56,325 nucleotides of DNA from an uncultured Phocaeicola sp. (GTDB lineage: Bacteria; Bacteroidota; Bacteroidia; Bacteroidales; Bacteroidaceae), in NCBI GenBank assembly GCA_944320855.1, contig CALUJF010000017.1:1-56325 (forward strand), in the 5' to 3' direction. The notes under the pieces were generated by a model. That model saw only the letters and a list, made by a program, of their open reading frames with translations. It made no database searches and had not been told where the DNA came from. The position numbers and the translations under genes are program-made. Positions 34,643 to 45,236 of the stretch are shown one piece after another (position 1 is the stretch's first letter; every line of letters starts with the position of its first letter).

Positions 34643-35700
34643 AAAAAGTACGTTACATATGGACTTTGGTGTTACTGATGGTTTTTACATCAGGATTTGC
34701 ATCGGCCGGAGCCTCGCATGAGGACGGTGAGGTGGATGTCAATGAACTGGTGTTCGGACATATCAACGATGCCTACTCCTGGCATATTGTCAGCATAGGA
34801 GATGCTCATATCACAATACCGCTGCCGGTAATAGTGAAAAGCAGTACCGGATGGCATGTATTCTCATCTGAAAAACTGGAGGAAGGCGAGTACGAAGGAC
34901 TTTACATATCCGAAGGCGGAGCTTATGATGGAAAAATAGTTGAACGTAATGCTGCCGGCGAAGAGGTTCGTCCTTTGGACATATCAATCACGAAGAATGT
35001 TCTGGCACTCATGATAAACAGTGCCATATTGGTATGGATAGTATTGGGATGTGCCAGATGGTACAAGAAACATCCTGTAGAAAACGGTGCTCCTAAAGGT
35101 GGAGTAGGAATGATAGAATCTGTAGTGCTAATGGTGTATAACGATGTAATAAAGGCATGTATAGGTCCTGATTACCAAAGGTATGCTCCATATTTGCTTA
35201 CAGCTTTCTTCTTTATTCTGGTCAATAACCTTATGGGACTTATTCCTTTTTTCCCGGGAGGAGCGAATGTTACAGGTAATATAGCCATAACTCTTGTTCT
35301 GGCATTGGTTACTTTCTTTTTCACGAATGCATTTGCTACCAAGGAATATTGGAAAGAGGTGTTCTGGCCTGAGGTACCGGTATGGCTTAAGGCTCCTATA
35401 CCGATGATGCCGGTTATAGAATTCTTCGGATTGTTCACTAAGCCGTTTGCATTGATGATACGTCTTTTTGCCAATATAATGGCAGGACATGCAGCCATAT
35501 TAAGCTTGTTGGCTATAATTTTCATAACAGTGAAGATTGGTCCTCTCATCAATGGTACAATGACATTCGTATCAGTCGCTTTCGGGGTATTCATGACAGC
35601 ACTTGAAGTTCTGGTAGCTTTCATACAGGCATACGTGTTTACTATGCTTTCGGCTGTATTTATCGGCCTTTCTCGCGTAAAAGAGGAAAAGAAGGAATAA
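34639..35700 (+). CDS. atpB: Fo ATP synthase subunit a
   Basis: 353 residues, longer than E. coli because of an N-terminal signal-like segment and a ~100-residue extracytoplasmic extension before the first helix. Membrane helices from about 120. The essential Arg lies in PFALMIRLFANIMAGH and the conserved C-terminal helix in LEVLVAFIQAYVFTMLSAVFIGL. It starts within the stop of the AtpI-like gene. Confidence 0.96.
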   Translation: MKKVRYIWTLVLLMVFTSGFASAGASHEDGEVDVNELVFGHINDAYSWHIVSIGDAHITIPLPVIVKSSTGWHVFSSEKLEEGEYEGLYISEGGAYDGKIVERNAAGEEVRPLDISITKNVLALMINSAILVWIVLGCARWYKKHPVENGAPKGGVGMIESVVLMVYNDVIKACIGPDYQRYAPYLLTAFFFILVNNLMGLIPFFPGGANVTGNIAITLVLALVTFFFTNAFATKEYWKEVFWPEVPVWLKAPIPMMPVIEFFGLFTKPFALMIRLFANIMAGHAAILSLLAIIFITVKIGPLINGTMTFVSVAFGVFMTALEVLVAFIQAYVFTMLSAVFIGLSRVKEEKKE

Positions 35701-35709
35701 TTAATAATG

Positions 35710-35723
35710 GCCATTCGGATGGC
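35710..35723 (+). promoter_or_regulatory. Small intercistronic hairpin before atpE
   Basis: GCCAT-TCGG-ATGGC, a stable UUCG-like tetraloop hairpin in the 85-base gap between atpB and atpE. It may protect or process the mRNA to raise subunit c output; inference. Confidence 0.45.
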
Positions 35724-35742
35724 AAGCGTTGTTAATTCAAAA

Positions 35743-36040
<298 letters not shown>

Positions 36041-36052
36041 TAATCAGCGTAT

Positions 36053-36553
36053 ATGGGATTGTTGACTCCGGATCCGGGGTTACTGTTCTGGATGGTGGTG
36101 GTATTCGGAATTGTCTTCTTCCTGTTGGCAAAATTCGGATTTCCAGTTATCATCAAGATGGTGGACGACCGGAAGGCGTATATCGACAACTCGCTGAAAG
36201 CCGCGCGCGAAGCTAACGCACAATTGGCTAACGTGAAGGCTGAAGGCGAGAAAATCCTTGCTCAGGCTCGTGAAGAACAAGCCAAAATCCTGAAATCGGC
36301 CACTGAAACACGTGACCGCATCATAAGAGAGGCTCAGGAAAAGGCTCGTTTGGAGGGCGACCGTCTGATGGACGAAATGAAAAAGCAGATTGAAACTGAA
36401 AAGGAAAGTGCAATCCGCGATATCAGACGTCAGGTGGCTCTGCTTTCGGTGGGTGTCGCAGAGAAAGTGATACGCACTAAATTAGCTGACGATAAGGAAC
36501 AGACTGAACTTATCAGTCGATTGGTGGACGAGATGGTTGAATCTTCTAAATAA
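36053..36553 (+). CDS. atpF: Fo ATP synthase subunit b
   Basis: 166 residues: one N-terminal membrane helix (about 8-28) and a long charged coiled coil forming the peripheral stalk. Located between atpE and atpH with short gaps. Confidence 0.95.
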   Translation: MGLLTPDPGLLFWMVVVFGIVFFLLAKFGFPVIIKMVDDRKAYIDNSLKAAREANAQLANVKAEGEKILAQAREEQAKILKSATETRDRIIREAQEKARLEGDRLMDEMKKQIETEKESAIRDIRRQVALLSVGVAEKVIRTKLADDKEQTELISRLVDEMVESSK

Positions 36554-36559
36554 CCGGTT

Positions 36560-37114
36560 ATGAATACAGGAGTAGTTTCAAAGCGTTATGCCAAGGCTTT
36601 GTTGGACTTTGCGATGGCAAAGGGAAACGAGAAGAAAGTATACCAGGAGGTTGAAACGCTGGCCGGACATTTTGCTAACGTGCCTGATTTGAAGAGAACA
36701 GTGGAAAATCCGGTAGTGACAAGAAAAATGAAGCTGGATTTGCTGATCGAAGCTGCAGGCGGAAAGGATGTCAGTGAAGAAATGAAACGTTTCCTTCAGC
36801 TCGTCATTGATGGAAAGAGGGAAAAATTCTTGCATTTCATGACATGGTCTTTCATAGACCAGTACCGGGAGAGGAAGCATATTTTGATGGGTAAACTGAC
36901 TACGGCTGTTGAGGCTCCTGAACTTGTCAGACATCTGGAGGAGATTGGTTCGCTCAAGACGGATTCAAAGGTGGAAATCAAGGCTAACATTGACCCTTCT
37001 ATCATCGGAGGATATATAATGGAGATTGACGGATACCGTTTGGATGCAAGCGTAGCCAACCAGCTTAGAAGAATAAAACGTCAGTTTATTGATAAAAACA
37101 GAAGAATAGTATAA
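36560..37114 (+). CDS. atpH: F1 ATP synthase delta subunit
   Basis: 184 residues, N-terminal helical domain beginning VSKRYAKALLDFA and C-terminal IDPSIIGGYIMEIDGYRLDASVANQLRRIK typical of the OSCP/delta family. Six bases after atpF. Confidence 0.95.
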   Translation: MNTGVVSKRYAKALLDFAMAKGNEKKVYQEVETLAGHFANVPDLKRTVENPVVTRKMKLDLLIEAAGGKDVSEEMKRFLQLVIDGKREKFLHFMTWSFIDQYRERKHILMGKLTTAVEAPELVRHLEEIGSLKTDSKVEIKANIDPSIIGGYIMEIDGYRLDASVANQLRRIKRQFIDKNRRIV

Positions 37115-37132
37115 TTATTGAATTGACAAATA

Positions 37133-38722
37133 ATGGCAGATAATACTATAAAACCCAGCGAAGTTTCAGAAGTATTGCTCCAGCAGCTTGAAGGTATCGA
37201 CACATCACTGAAATTTGATGAGGTTGGTACTGTGCTGCAGGTGAGCGATGGTGTGGCTCGTATATACGGCTTGCGTAATGCGGAAGCCAACGAGCTGCTG
37301 AAATTCGAGAACGGAGTGATGGGTACCGTAATGAATCTGGAAGAGGACAATGTGGGTGCCGTCCTGCTTGGTCCTACTGACCAGATTAAGGAGGGTATGA
37401 TAGTGAAACGTACAAAACATATCGCTTCAATCAATGTGGGTGAGGGTATGTTGGGACGTGTAATCGACCCTCTGGGCGTTCCATTGGACGGACGCGGCGA
37501 CATCGCCGGCGAAACATTCGAGATGCCGCTTGAACGTAAGGCTCCTGGAGTTATCTTCCGTCAGCCTGTAACAGAACCTTTGCAGACAGGTCTGAAGGCT
37601 ATTGATGCCATGATTCCTATAGGACGCGGACAGCGTGAGCTTATCATCGGCGACCGTCAGACAGGTAAGACTGCAATCGCTATTGATACTATCATCAATC
37701 AGCGTTCAAACTATGAGGCCGGCAATCCGGTTTACTGTATATATGTAGCTATCGGACAGAAAGGTTCTACTGTGGCAAGTATAGTCAATGCACTTCGCGA
37801 ACGTGGTGCAATGGATTATACAGTGGTGGTGGCAGCTACAGCTTCCGACCCTGCTGCCATGCAGTATTTCGCTCCGTTTGCCGGTGCTGCTATCGGTGAA
37901 TATTTCCGCGATACCGGCCGTCATGCACTGGTGGTTTATGATGACTTGTCAAAACAGGCTGTGGCTTACCGTGAGGTGTCACTTATCCTTCGCCGTCCTT
38001 CAGGACGTGAGGCATATCCGGGTGATATCTTCTACCTACACTCACGTCTGCTTGAACGTGCAGCAAAGATTATCAACCAGCAGGAAGTGGCAGAACAGAT
38101 GAACGATTTGCCTGAAAGTCTGAAAGGAAAGGTAAAGGCCGGCGGTTCGTTGACTGCGTTGCCTATCATCGAAACTCAGGCCGGTGACGTATCGGCATAT
38201 ATTCCTACTAACGTGATTTCAATCACCGACGGACAGATATTCCTTGAAACAGACCTCTTTAACCAAGGTTTCCGTCCTGCCATCAACGTAGGTATCTCGG
38301 TGTCACGTGTGGGGGGTAGTGCACAGATAAAGAGTATGAAGAAGGTTGCCGGTACACTGAAGATAGACCAGGCTCAGTATCGCGAACTTGAAGCATTCTC
38401 CAAGTTCAGCAGCGATATGGACCCTGTAACGGCTATGGCTATCGACCGCGGACGTAAGAACAACCAGTTGCTCATACAGCCACAGTATTCTCCTATGCCT
38501 GTAGGCGAACAGATTGCAATACTCTACTGCGGTACACACGGACTGATGCGTGAGATTCCTATCGGAAAAATCCGTAACTTCCAGGATACATTCCTTTCTA
38601 CTCTCCGTGTGAACCATAAGGAGGATGTGATAGATGTTCTTGCAAGCGGACAGATTAATGATACTGTAACTGCTATTATAGAGAAAGTGGCAGCTGAAAC
38701 AGTGGCACAATATAAAGAATAA
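37133..38722 (+). CDS. atpA: F1 ATP synthase alpha subunit
   Basis: 529 residues. Nucleotide-binding GDRQTGKTA, the [16 protein letters not shown] segment, and [22 protein letters not shown]. Normal length. Preceded by atpH, followed by atpG 5 bases downstream. Confidence 0.98.
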   Translation: MADNTIKPSEVSEVLLQQLEGIDTSLKFDEVGTVLQVSDGVARIYGLRNAEANELLKFENGVMGTVMNLEEDNVGAVLLGPTDQIKEGMIVKRTKHIASINVGEGMLGRVIDPLGVPLDGRGDIAGETFEMPLERKAPGVIFRQPVTEPLQTGLKAIDAMIPIGRGQRELIIGDRQTGKTAIAIDTIINQRSNYEAGNPVYCIYVAIGQKGSTVASIVNALRERGAMDYTVVVAATASDPAAMQYFAPFAGAAIGEYFRDTGRHALVVYDDLSKQAVAYREVSLILRRPSGREAYPGDIFYLHSRLLERAAKIINQQEVAEQMNDLPESLKGKVKAGGSLTALPIIETQAGDVSAYIPTNVISITDGQIFLETDLFNQGFRPAINVGISVSRVGGSAQIKSMKKVAGTLKIDQAQYRELEAFSKFSSDMDPVTAMAIDRGRKNNQLLIQPQYSPMPVGEQIAILYCGTHGLMREIPIGKIRNFQDTFLSTLRVNHKEDVIDVLASGQINDTVTAIIEKVAAETVAQYKE

Positions 38723-38727
38723 GTATT

Positions 38728-39612
38728 ATGGCATCGCTGAAAGAAGTAAAAAGTAGAATAAACTCTATCAACGGTACGCTGAAGATTACTTCGGCCATGA
38801 AGATGGTGGCGTCGGCAAAACTTCACAAGGCACAGGAGGCTATCGAAAATATGCTTCCATACGAGAGTAAATTGTATGGAATCTTGAGAAACTTCCTTGC
38901 TTCCGGCGTTTCTGTTCAGACACCTTTCTCTATCAACAAACAGGTGAAGAAGGTGGCTATAGTGGCTTTTGCTTCGAACAGCAGTCTTTGTGGCGGATAT
39001 AATGCAAATGTCATAAGACATCTTACCGCTTTGATAGACGAATATTCTGCCAAGGTAGGCAAGGAGAATATCCTGATTTATCCTGTGGGCAGAAAAATAG
39101 CGGAAGCTGTAAAGAAGATGGGAATGGAAGTGGCAGGTGACTATCAGCATATGAGCGGTAAACCCAATTACCAGGATGCTTCAGACCTTGCTTCGGAACT
39201 GATGACCAAGTTCCTGAAGGGTGAAATACAGAAGGTCGATTTGCTGTATAATCACTTTAAGTCGACATCATCGCAGATTCTGACGCATGAAACTTATCTG
39301 CCGGTCGATGTTAACGGACAGGTGGGTGGAAATGAAGATGCTGGAACAAAGGAACAGGCTTCCGACTATATAATTGAGCCGTCGGCTGAAGTGATAATGA
39401 ATTCGCTTGTCCCGAAAGTTCTGAGGATGAAAATCTATACAGTGCTGCTTGATGCTGCGGCTTCGGAACATGCAGCCAGAACAATGGCTATGCAGATAGC
39501 GACTGACAATGCCAACGACCTTATTCAGGAACTTACTCTGGTATACAACAAGAGCCGTCAGCAGGCTATTACCAATGAGCTTCTTGATATAGTGGGCGGA
39601 ACAATGGCTTGA
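38728..39612 (+). CDS. atpG: F1 ATP synthase gamma subunit
   Basis: 294 residues, rotor shaft. N-terminal helix LKEVKSRINSINGTLKITSAMKMVA and the C-terminal helix ending TNELLDIVGG are diagnostic. Last gene of the operon; a terminator follows. Confidence 0.97.
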   Translation: MASLKEVKSRINSINGTLKITSAMKMVASAKLHKAQEAIENMLPYESKLYGILRNFLASGVSVQTPFSINKQVKKVAIVAFASNSSLCGGYNANVIRHLTALIDEYSAKVGKENILIYPVGRKIAEAVKKMGMEVAGDYQHMSGKPNYQDASDLASELMTKFLKGEIQKVDLLYNHFKSTSSQILTHETYLPVDVNGQVGGNEDAGTKEQASDYIIEPSAEVIMNSLVPKVLRMKIYTVLLDAAASEHAARTMAMQIATDNANDLIQELTLVYNKSRQQAITNELLDIVGGTMA

Positions 39613-39640
39613 TAATCAATACACAGCATTACTGCAAAAT

Positions 39641-39688
39641 AAGCATTACAATGTGAGGTTCTCGGACTTCATGTTGTAATGCTTTTCT
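39641..39688 (+). terminator. Terminator of the atp operon
   Basis: AAGCATTACAA (39641-39651) pairs with TTGTAATGCTT (39674-39684), followed by a T-rich tail, 28 bases after atpG. Confidence 0.88.
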
Positions 39689-39764
39689 TATATCCCTATA
39701 ACTTTTAGGGAAATTCCCCTTAAATTGTAGGAATTTACTTTAATATAATGTGAACCGGTATGTG

Positions 39765-39772
39765 TACTTTTG
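39765..39772 (+). promoter_or_regulatory. -7 box TACTTTTG of the small lipoprotein gene
   Basis: Exact TAnnTTTG match 33 bases before the ATG at 39806. Confidence 0.5.
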
Positions 39773-39805
39773 TATCAAGGAAATTAATGATAACAGAAGG
39801 AAACC

Positions 39806-40240
39806 ATGAAATGCTTGTTTAAGATTATTGCCTTTTCGGCACTAATCACCGTATTCCCTGTTCTGTTCTCTTCATGTGAATATGTAGGAATAGGTATAGA
39901 ATTGGGAAACGGAACCAATAATTACCGTGAGGCTACATATTATTTGTGTAGCAGAACATGGGTTGAAGAATGGACTGACAGTAATGGAGATTTTCATCGC
40001 CAGGAATTACGTTTCTATGATAATAATATGGGCGAGGATTATGTCCTGACTGTTGACAGACGTGGATTCCGTAAGGAAACGTCATATACATTTGTCTGGG
40101 ATTGGTATGATGCAAACTATACCAGTCTGAGACTTAAATATGGGGCTGATGATTATTCGTATATGGATAATATAATGATGGGAAGTAACAGATTAGATTG
40201 CCTGTTGGATGGTTATCCGGCATGCTTTTATGGAAATTAA
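39806..40240 (+). CDS. Small lipoprotein of unknown function
   Basis: 144 residues. Signal peptide with lipobox FSSC (Cys24). The mature part is rich in Tyr, Asp and Trp and probably beta-rich. No family recognised. It is a single-gene unit with its own promoter and terminator (40348-40391). Confidence 0.75.
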   Translation: MKCLFKIIAFSALITVFPVLFSSCEYVGIGIELGNGTNNYREATYYLCSRTWVEEWTDSNGDFHRQELRFYDNNMGEDYVLTVDRRGFRKETSYTFVWDWYDANYTSLRLKYGADDYSYMDNIMMGSNRLDCLLDGYPACFYGN

Positions 40241-40347
40241 CAGAAAATTGTGAACAAAATGCAGCTTTAAATTGTTTTTGTTTTATAAAAAGTTGTCAGG
40301 CATCTCATAACATTTAAGATAATTAATTTTTTAGTTTATTCGTGTGG

Positions 40348-40391
40348 CTGTACCTCATTGTTTTCAGGATAATGCAGGTACAGTTTTTTTT
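40348..40391 (+). terminator. Terminator after the small lipoprotein gene
   Basis: CTGTACCT (40348-40355) pairs with AGGTACAG (40376-40383), followed by eight T. Confidence 0.88.
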
Positions 40392-40467
40392 ATTATTTCT
40401 GCAAAATACAATATAATACTTCTGCATAAACTTATATGCTTTTCTTTTAATTATCTATTTTTTCTTT

Positions 40468-40475
40468 TAAATTTG
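40468..40475 (+). promoter_or_regulatory. -7 box TAAATTTG of ileS
   Basis: Exact TAnnTTTG match 63 bases before the ileS ATG. Confidence 0.5.
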
Positions 40476-40538
40476 CAGCCTGATTAATGTAAAGCTATTT
40501 CTCAAAATATAAGATAATTAGATAAACAACATAAAACT

Positions 40539-43500
40539 ATGAGTAGCAAATTTACTGAATATTCTCAGCTTAACCTGTCGGAAGTGAATAAAGAGGTGCT
40601 GAAGAAATGGGATGAGAATGATGTGTTCTCAAAGAGTATGACAGAACGTGAAGGCTATCCTTCGTATGTATTCTATGAAGGTCCTCCTTCGGCTAACGGT
40701 ATGCCGGGTATTCACCACGTTATGGCTCGTACTATTAAGGATACATTCTGCCGCTTCAAAACAATGAAAGGCTTCCAGGTAAAGCGTAAGGCCGGATGGG
40801 ATACTCACGGACTTCCTGTGGAACTTGGTGTAGAAAAGGCTCTTGGAATCACTAAGGAGGATATCGGTAAAACTATCTCTGTGGCTGAATACAATCATCA
40901 CTGCCGCACCGATGTCATGAAATTTACTAAGGAATGGACTGACCTGACTCACAAGATGGGTTACTGGGTGGACCTTGAAAATCCTTATATCACATACGAT
41001 AACCGTTACATAGAAACTTTGTGGTGGCTTCTGAAACAGCTTTACGGAAAAGGTCTGCTGTATAAAGGTTATACTATCCAGCCATACTCACCTGCTGCAG
41101 GTACAGGACTCAGCTCGCACGAGCTTAACCAGCCTGGTTGCTATCGTGACGTTAAGGATACTACTGTAGTAGGACAGTTCAAAATGAAGAATCCGAAGCC
41201 GGAAATGGCTCAGTGGGGTACTCCTTACTTCATCGCATGGACTACTACTCCATGGACTTTGCCTTCAAATACAGCTCTTTGCGTTGGTCCGAAGATTGAC
41301 TATGTAGCTGTACAGACTTATAACGGTTATACCGGAGAGAAGATGACTGTAGTTCTGGCAAAGGCTCTTCTTTATACTCACTTCAACAAGAAAGCAGAAG
41401 AAATCGCTCTTGAAGACTATAAACCGGGCGACAAACTTATACCGTTCAAGGTGGTAGGCGAGTATAAGGGTACTGACCTTGTAGGTATGGAATACGAACA
41501 GCTTATCCCATGGGTTAAGCCTGTTGAGGCTACTGCTGACGGATGGGTTGAGGCTTCTGCAAAAGCTTTCCGTGTAATTCCTGGTGATTATGTAACAACT
41601 GAAGACGGTACAGGTATCGTACATATCGCTCCTACATTCGGTGCTGACGATGCCAATGTGGCTCGTGCTGCAGGAATTCCTTCATTGTTCATGATTAACA
41701 AGAAAGGCGAGACTCGTCCTATGGTTGACCTGACAGGTAAGTTCTATCTGTTGGAAGAGCTTGATGAAACTTTCGTTAAGGAATGTGTGAATGTAGATGC
41801 TTACAAAGAATATCAGGGACGTTGGGTTAAGAATGCATACGACCCTCAGTTCACTGTAGACGGCAAATATGACGAAAAGGCTGCTCAGGCTGCCGAGTCG
41901 CTTGATATCTATATCTGCATGATGATGAAGCAGAACAATCAGGCATTCAAGATTGAAAAGCATGTACACAACTATCCTCACTGCTGGCGTACAGACAAAC
42001 CGGTGCTTTACTATCCGTTGGACAGTTGGTTCATCCGTTCTACTGCAGCCAAGGACCGCATGATAGAACTGAACAAAACTATCAACTGGAAACCGGAATC
42101 TACAGGTACAGGACGTTTCGGCAAGTGGCTTGAAAACCTGAACGACTGGAACTTGAGTCGTTCTCGTTATTGGGGTACTCCGCTTCCTATCTGGCGTAAC
42201 GACGAAGGCGAAGAATTGTGTATCGGCTCTGTAGAAGAACTTTATAATGAGATCGAAAAGTCTGTAGCTGCTGGCTTCATGACAGAAAATCCATATAAGA
42301 AGCTTGGTTTCGTTCCAGGACAGTACAGCAAGGAAAACTACGATAAGATAGATTTGCACCGTCCTTACGTTGACGACATCATTCTTGTTTCTGAAAGCGG
42401 CAAGCCTATGAAACGTGAGTCAGACCTTATCGACGTTTGGTTCGATTCGGGTGCTATGCCATACGCACAGCTTCACTATCCGTTCGAGAACAAGGAAATA
42501 GTGGACAACCGTTCTTACTATCCTGCCGATTTCATTGCCGAAGGTGTTGACCAGACTCGTGGATGGTTCTTTACTCTTCATGCAATCGCTACTATGGTGT
42601 TCGACAGTGTGGCTTACAAGAATGTAATTTCAAACGGTCTTGTGCTCGACAAGAACGGAAACAAGATGTCCAAGCGTCTTGGTAACGCAGTCGATCCATT
42701 CGCTACAATTGAGAAGTTCGGTTCCGACCCGTTGCGCTGGTATATGATTACAAATGCCTCACCGTGGGATAACTTGAAGTTCGATACTGAAGGTGTGGAC
42801 GAAGTAAGACGTAAATTCTTCGGAACGCTTTACAATACATATTCATTCTTTGCGCTTTATGCAAATGTTGACGGATTCTGCTATGCCGAGAAAGATGTTC
42901 CTATGGAAGAACGTCCTGAAATCGACAGATGGATATTGTCATTGCTCAACTCATTGATAAAGGATGTTGACGCTTGCTATAATGATTATGAACCAACCAA
43001 GGCGGGTCGTCTGATTACAGACTTCGTGAACGACAACTTGAGTAACTGGTATGTACGTCTGAACCGTAAGCGTTTCTGGGGAAGCTCAATGTCTGCAGAC
43101 AAGCTTTCCGCTTATCAGACATTGTATGTATGTCTTGAGACAGTAGCAAAACTGATGGCTCCTATAGCTCCGTTCTATGCAGACCGTCTGTATATGGACC
43201 TTGTAAAAGTGACAGGACGTGACAATGTAGTTTCTGTACACCTTGCCAAGTTTCCTGTAGCAGACGAAAATCTTGTAAACAAGGAACTCGAAGCACGTAT
43301 GCAGATGGCACAGGATGTCACTTCAATGGTTCTTGCGCTTCGCCGTAAGGTTAATATCAAGGTACGTCAGCCGCTGCAGTGTATCATGGTTCCTGTAGTT
43401 GACGAAGAACAGAAACGTCACATCGAAGCAGTGAAGGATTTGATTCTTAGCGAAGTGAATGTTAAGGAAATCAAATTTGTTGAAGGCGCGTCAGGCGTAT

Positions 43501-44024
43501 TGGTCAAGAAGGTTAAGTGTGATTTCAAGAAACTTGGTCCTAAGTTCGGTAAACAGATGAAGGCAGTTGCCGCTGCTGTAGCCGAAATGTCGCAGGAAGC
43601 AATAGCGGAACTTGAAAAGAACGGTTCATATACATTCGCTCTTGACGGAGGCCAAGCTGTAATTGAAACCGCTGATGTTGAAATCTTCAGCGAAGATATC
43701 CCAGGATGGCTTGTTGCCAACGAAGGACGTCTTACAGTTGCTCTTGAGGTGACTATCACAGAGGAACTTAAGCGCGAAGGTATAGCACGCGAACTTGTAA
43801 ATCGTATTCAGAACATCAGAAAAAGTAGCGGATTTGAAATAACTGATAAAATAAATATCACTTTATCAAGAAATTCCAATACAGATGATGCTGTAAATGA
43901 ATATAATAATTATATTTGCAATCAAGTATTAGCAAACTCACTTGAACTTGCAGATGAAGTTTCCGAAGGAACAGAACTCAACTTTGACGACTTCTCCCTG
44001 TTTGTGAAAGTGGTTAAACAGTGA
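40539..44024 (+). CDS. ileS: Isoleucyl-tRNA synthetase, type 2, with GIHH in place of HIGH
   Basis: 1161 residues, as expected for the longer, eukaryote-like type 2 IleRS rather than the ~940-residue type 1. The first class I signature reads GIHH at residues 57-60 (in SANGMPGIHHVMAR) where most enzymes have HIGH: first and third residues are exchanged. The second signature is KMSKR (709-713), the type 2 form. Editing domain in the middle (includes TTTPWTLPSN). Type 2 enzymes are known to be mupirocin-resistant. Start at the ATG after an A+T-rich leader. Confidence 0.97.
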   Translation: MSSKFTEYSQLNLSEVNKEVLKKWDENDVFSKSMTEREGYPSYVFYEGPPSANGMPGIHHVMARTIKDTFCRFKTMKGFQVKRKAGWDTHGLPVELGVEKALGITKEDIGKTISVAEYNHHCRTDVMKFTKEWTDLTHKMGYWVDLENPYITYDNRYIETLWWLLKQLYGKGLLYKGYTIQPYSPAAGTGLSSHELNQPGCYRDVKDTTVVGQFKMKNPKPEMAQWGTPYFIAWTTTPWTLPSNTALCVGPKIDYVAVQTYNGYTGEKMTVVLAKALLYTHFNKKAEEIALEDYKPGDKLIPFKVVGEYKGTDLVGMEYEQLIPWVKPVEATADGWVEASAKAFRVIPGDYVTTEDGTGIVHIAPTFGADDANVARAAGIPSLFMINKKGETRPMVDLTGKFYLLEELDETFVKECVNVDAYKEYQGRWVKNAYDPQFTVDGKYDEKAAQAAESLDIYICMMMKQNNQAFKIEKHVHNYPHCWRTDKPVLYYPLDSWFIRSTAAKDRMIELNKTINWKPESTGTGRFGKWLENLNDWNLSRSRYWGTPLPIWRNDEGEELCIGSVEELYNEIEKSVAAGFMTENPYKKLGFVPGQYSKENYDKIDLHRPYVDDIILVSESGKPMKRESDLIDVWFDSGAMPYAQLHYPFENKEIVDNRSYYPADFIAEGVDQTRGWFFTLHAIATMVFDSVAYKNVISNGLVLDKNGNKMSKRLGNAVDPFATIEKFGSDPLRWYMITNASPWDNLKFDTEGVDEVRRKFFGTLYNTYSFFALYANVDGFCYAEKDVPMEERPEIDRWILSLLNSLIKDVDACYNDYEPTKAGRLITDFVNDNLSNWYVRLNRKRFWGSSMSADKLSAYQTLYVCLETVAKLMAPIAPFYADRLYMDLVKVTGRDNVVSVHLAKFPVADENLVNKELEARMQMAQDVTSMVLALRRKVNIKVRQPLQCIMVPVVDEEQKRHIEAVKDLILSEVNVKEIKFVEGASGVLVKKVKCDFKKLGPKFGKQMKAVAAAVAEMSQEAIAELEKNGSYTFALDGGQAVIETADVEIFSEDIPGWLVANEGRLTVALEVTITEELKREGIARELVNRIQNIRKSSGFEITDKINITLSRNSNTDDAVNEYNNYICNQVLANSLELADEVSEGTELNFDDFSLFVKVVKQ

Positions 44025-44037
44025 TAAATGTTCTCAT

Positions 44038-44063
44038 CTGCCGGGTGTTGTAACATCTGGCAG
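44038..44063 (+). promoter_or_regulatory. Hairpin between ileS and the DksA-family gene
   Basis: CTGCC (44038-44042) pairs with GGCAG (44059-44063) with an inner GTGTT/AACAT stem. A T-rich but not clean T-run follows, so it may partly attenuate readthrough. Confidence 0.35.
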
Positions 44064-44095
44064 GTACTATTATTAATTTTTAAACTTAAAACACT

Positions 44096-44476
44096 ATGGC
44101 TGAGAAAACAAGGTACTCTGACGCAGAACTCGAGGAGTTCCGTGCCATTATCATGGAAAAGCTTCAGCTCGCGGAACGCGACTATGAGAAACTTAAAAGC
44201 AGTATCATGAATGCTGATGGTAACGATACAGACGATACTTCACCTACATACAAAGTATTGGAGGAAGGTGCAAGCACTTTGTCTAAGGAAGAAACTACTC
44301 GTCTGGCATCGCGACAGCTTAAGTTTATTCAGAATCTGCAGGCTGCTTTGGTACGTATAGAAAACAAAACGTATGGAGTTTGTCGCGAAACAGGCAAGCT
44401 AATACCAAAAGAACGTCTTCGTGCAGTACCTCATGCAACTTTAAGTATTGAAGCTAAACAACAAGGAAAGAAGTAA
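44096..44476 (+). CDS. DksA/TraR family protein with degenerate zinc finger
   Basis: 126 residues: N-terminal coiled-coil helices and a C-terminal DksA-like module (YGVCRETGKLI, then RLRAVPHATLSIEAK). DksA proteins bind RNA polymerase through the secondary channel and modify the stringent response. Of the four zinc cysteines only one is present, so zinc binding is unlikely. Lies between ileS and lspA, with its own terminator. Confidence 0.88.
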   Translation: MAEKTRYSDAELEEFRAIIMEKLQLAERDYEKLKSSIMNADGNDTDDTSPTYKVLEEGASTLSKEETTRLASRQLKFIQNLQAALVRIENKTYGVCRETGKLIPKERLRAVPHATLSIEAKQQGKK

Positions 44477-44493
44477 TTTTTATTATTTTATGG

Positions 44494-44530
44494 AATTGAG
44501 AATCGAAGTCTTTTCGGTTCTCAATTTTTT
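44494..44530 (+). terminator. Terminator after the DksA-family gene
   Basis: AATTGAGAATCG (44494-44505) pairs with CGGTTCTCAATT (44515-44526; one G-T pair), followed by a T-run to 44530. Confidence 0.9.
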
Positions 44531-44587
44531 AGATTAAATTTCAGTCTTATTGTGTTTTAAGTTTTACTGATTACATAGGTATTTAAT

Positions 44588-45220
44588 ATGAACAAGATAT
44601 TTTCTCAAGGCAGGATGGCCGCAATTATAGTGGCAGTGGTATTGATTATAGACCAGATTATAAAAATCTGGGTGAAAACAACCATGTTCCTGCATCAGAA
44701 TTATAAGATAACAGACTGGTTCTACATTTATTTTACCGAGAATAACGGTATGGCTTTCGGTTTGGAGATATTTGCCAAACTGTTCCTTACCATCTTCCGC
44801 ATAGTAGCTGTCATATTGATTACGTGGTATATAGCCAAACTTGTCCGTCAGCCTAAAAAGGTCAAGACTGGTTATATAGTATGCCTGTCGTTAGTTTTGG
44901 CGGGTGCCATAGGCAATATAATAGACTGTGTGTTCTATGGTGAAATATTCAGCGAAAGTACAAGAACACAGATTGCAAGTTTCGTACCTGTGGGAGAGGG
45001 ATATTCAGACTGGCTGCATGGAAAAGTAGTAGACATGTTCTACTTCCCGATTATCGACACTTACTGGCCTGACTGGATGCCACTGGTAGGAGGAGAGCAC
45101 TTTATATTTTTCAGTCCTATCTTCAACTTTGCCGATGCCGCTATCAGTTGTGGAATAATAGCGTTGCTCATATTCTACAGCGGTTATCTGAATTCATTGT
45201 CACATACAGAAAAGAAATAA
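44588..45220 (+). CDS. lspA: Lipoprotein signal peptidase
   Basis: 210 residues, four membrane helices. It cleaves prolipoproteins at the lipobox Cys. Catalytic aspartates in GNIIDCVFYG and NFADAAIS, with TENNGMAFG upstream. It is longer than E. coli LspA because of a Bacteroidetes-type insertion (about residues 120-165). The next gene encodes a lipoprotein. Confidence 0.95.
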   Translation: MNKIFSQGRMAAIIVAVVLIIDQIIKIWVKTTMFLHQNYKITDWFYIYFTENNGMAFGLEIFAKLFLTIFRIVAVILITWYIAKLVRQPKKVKTGYIVCLSLVLAGAIGNIIDCVFYGEIFSESTRTQIASFVPVGEGYSDWLHGKVVDMFYFPIIDTYWPDWMPLVGGEHFIFFSPIFNFADAAISCGIIALLIFYSGYLNSLSHTEKK

Positions 45221-45236
45221 TCAATACACGATTTTT

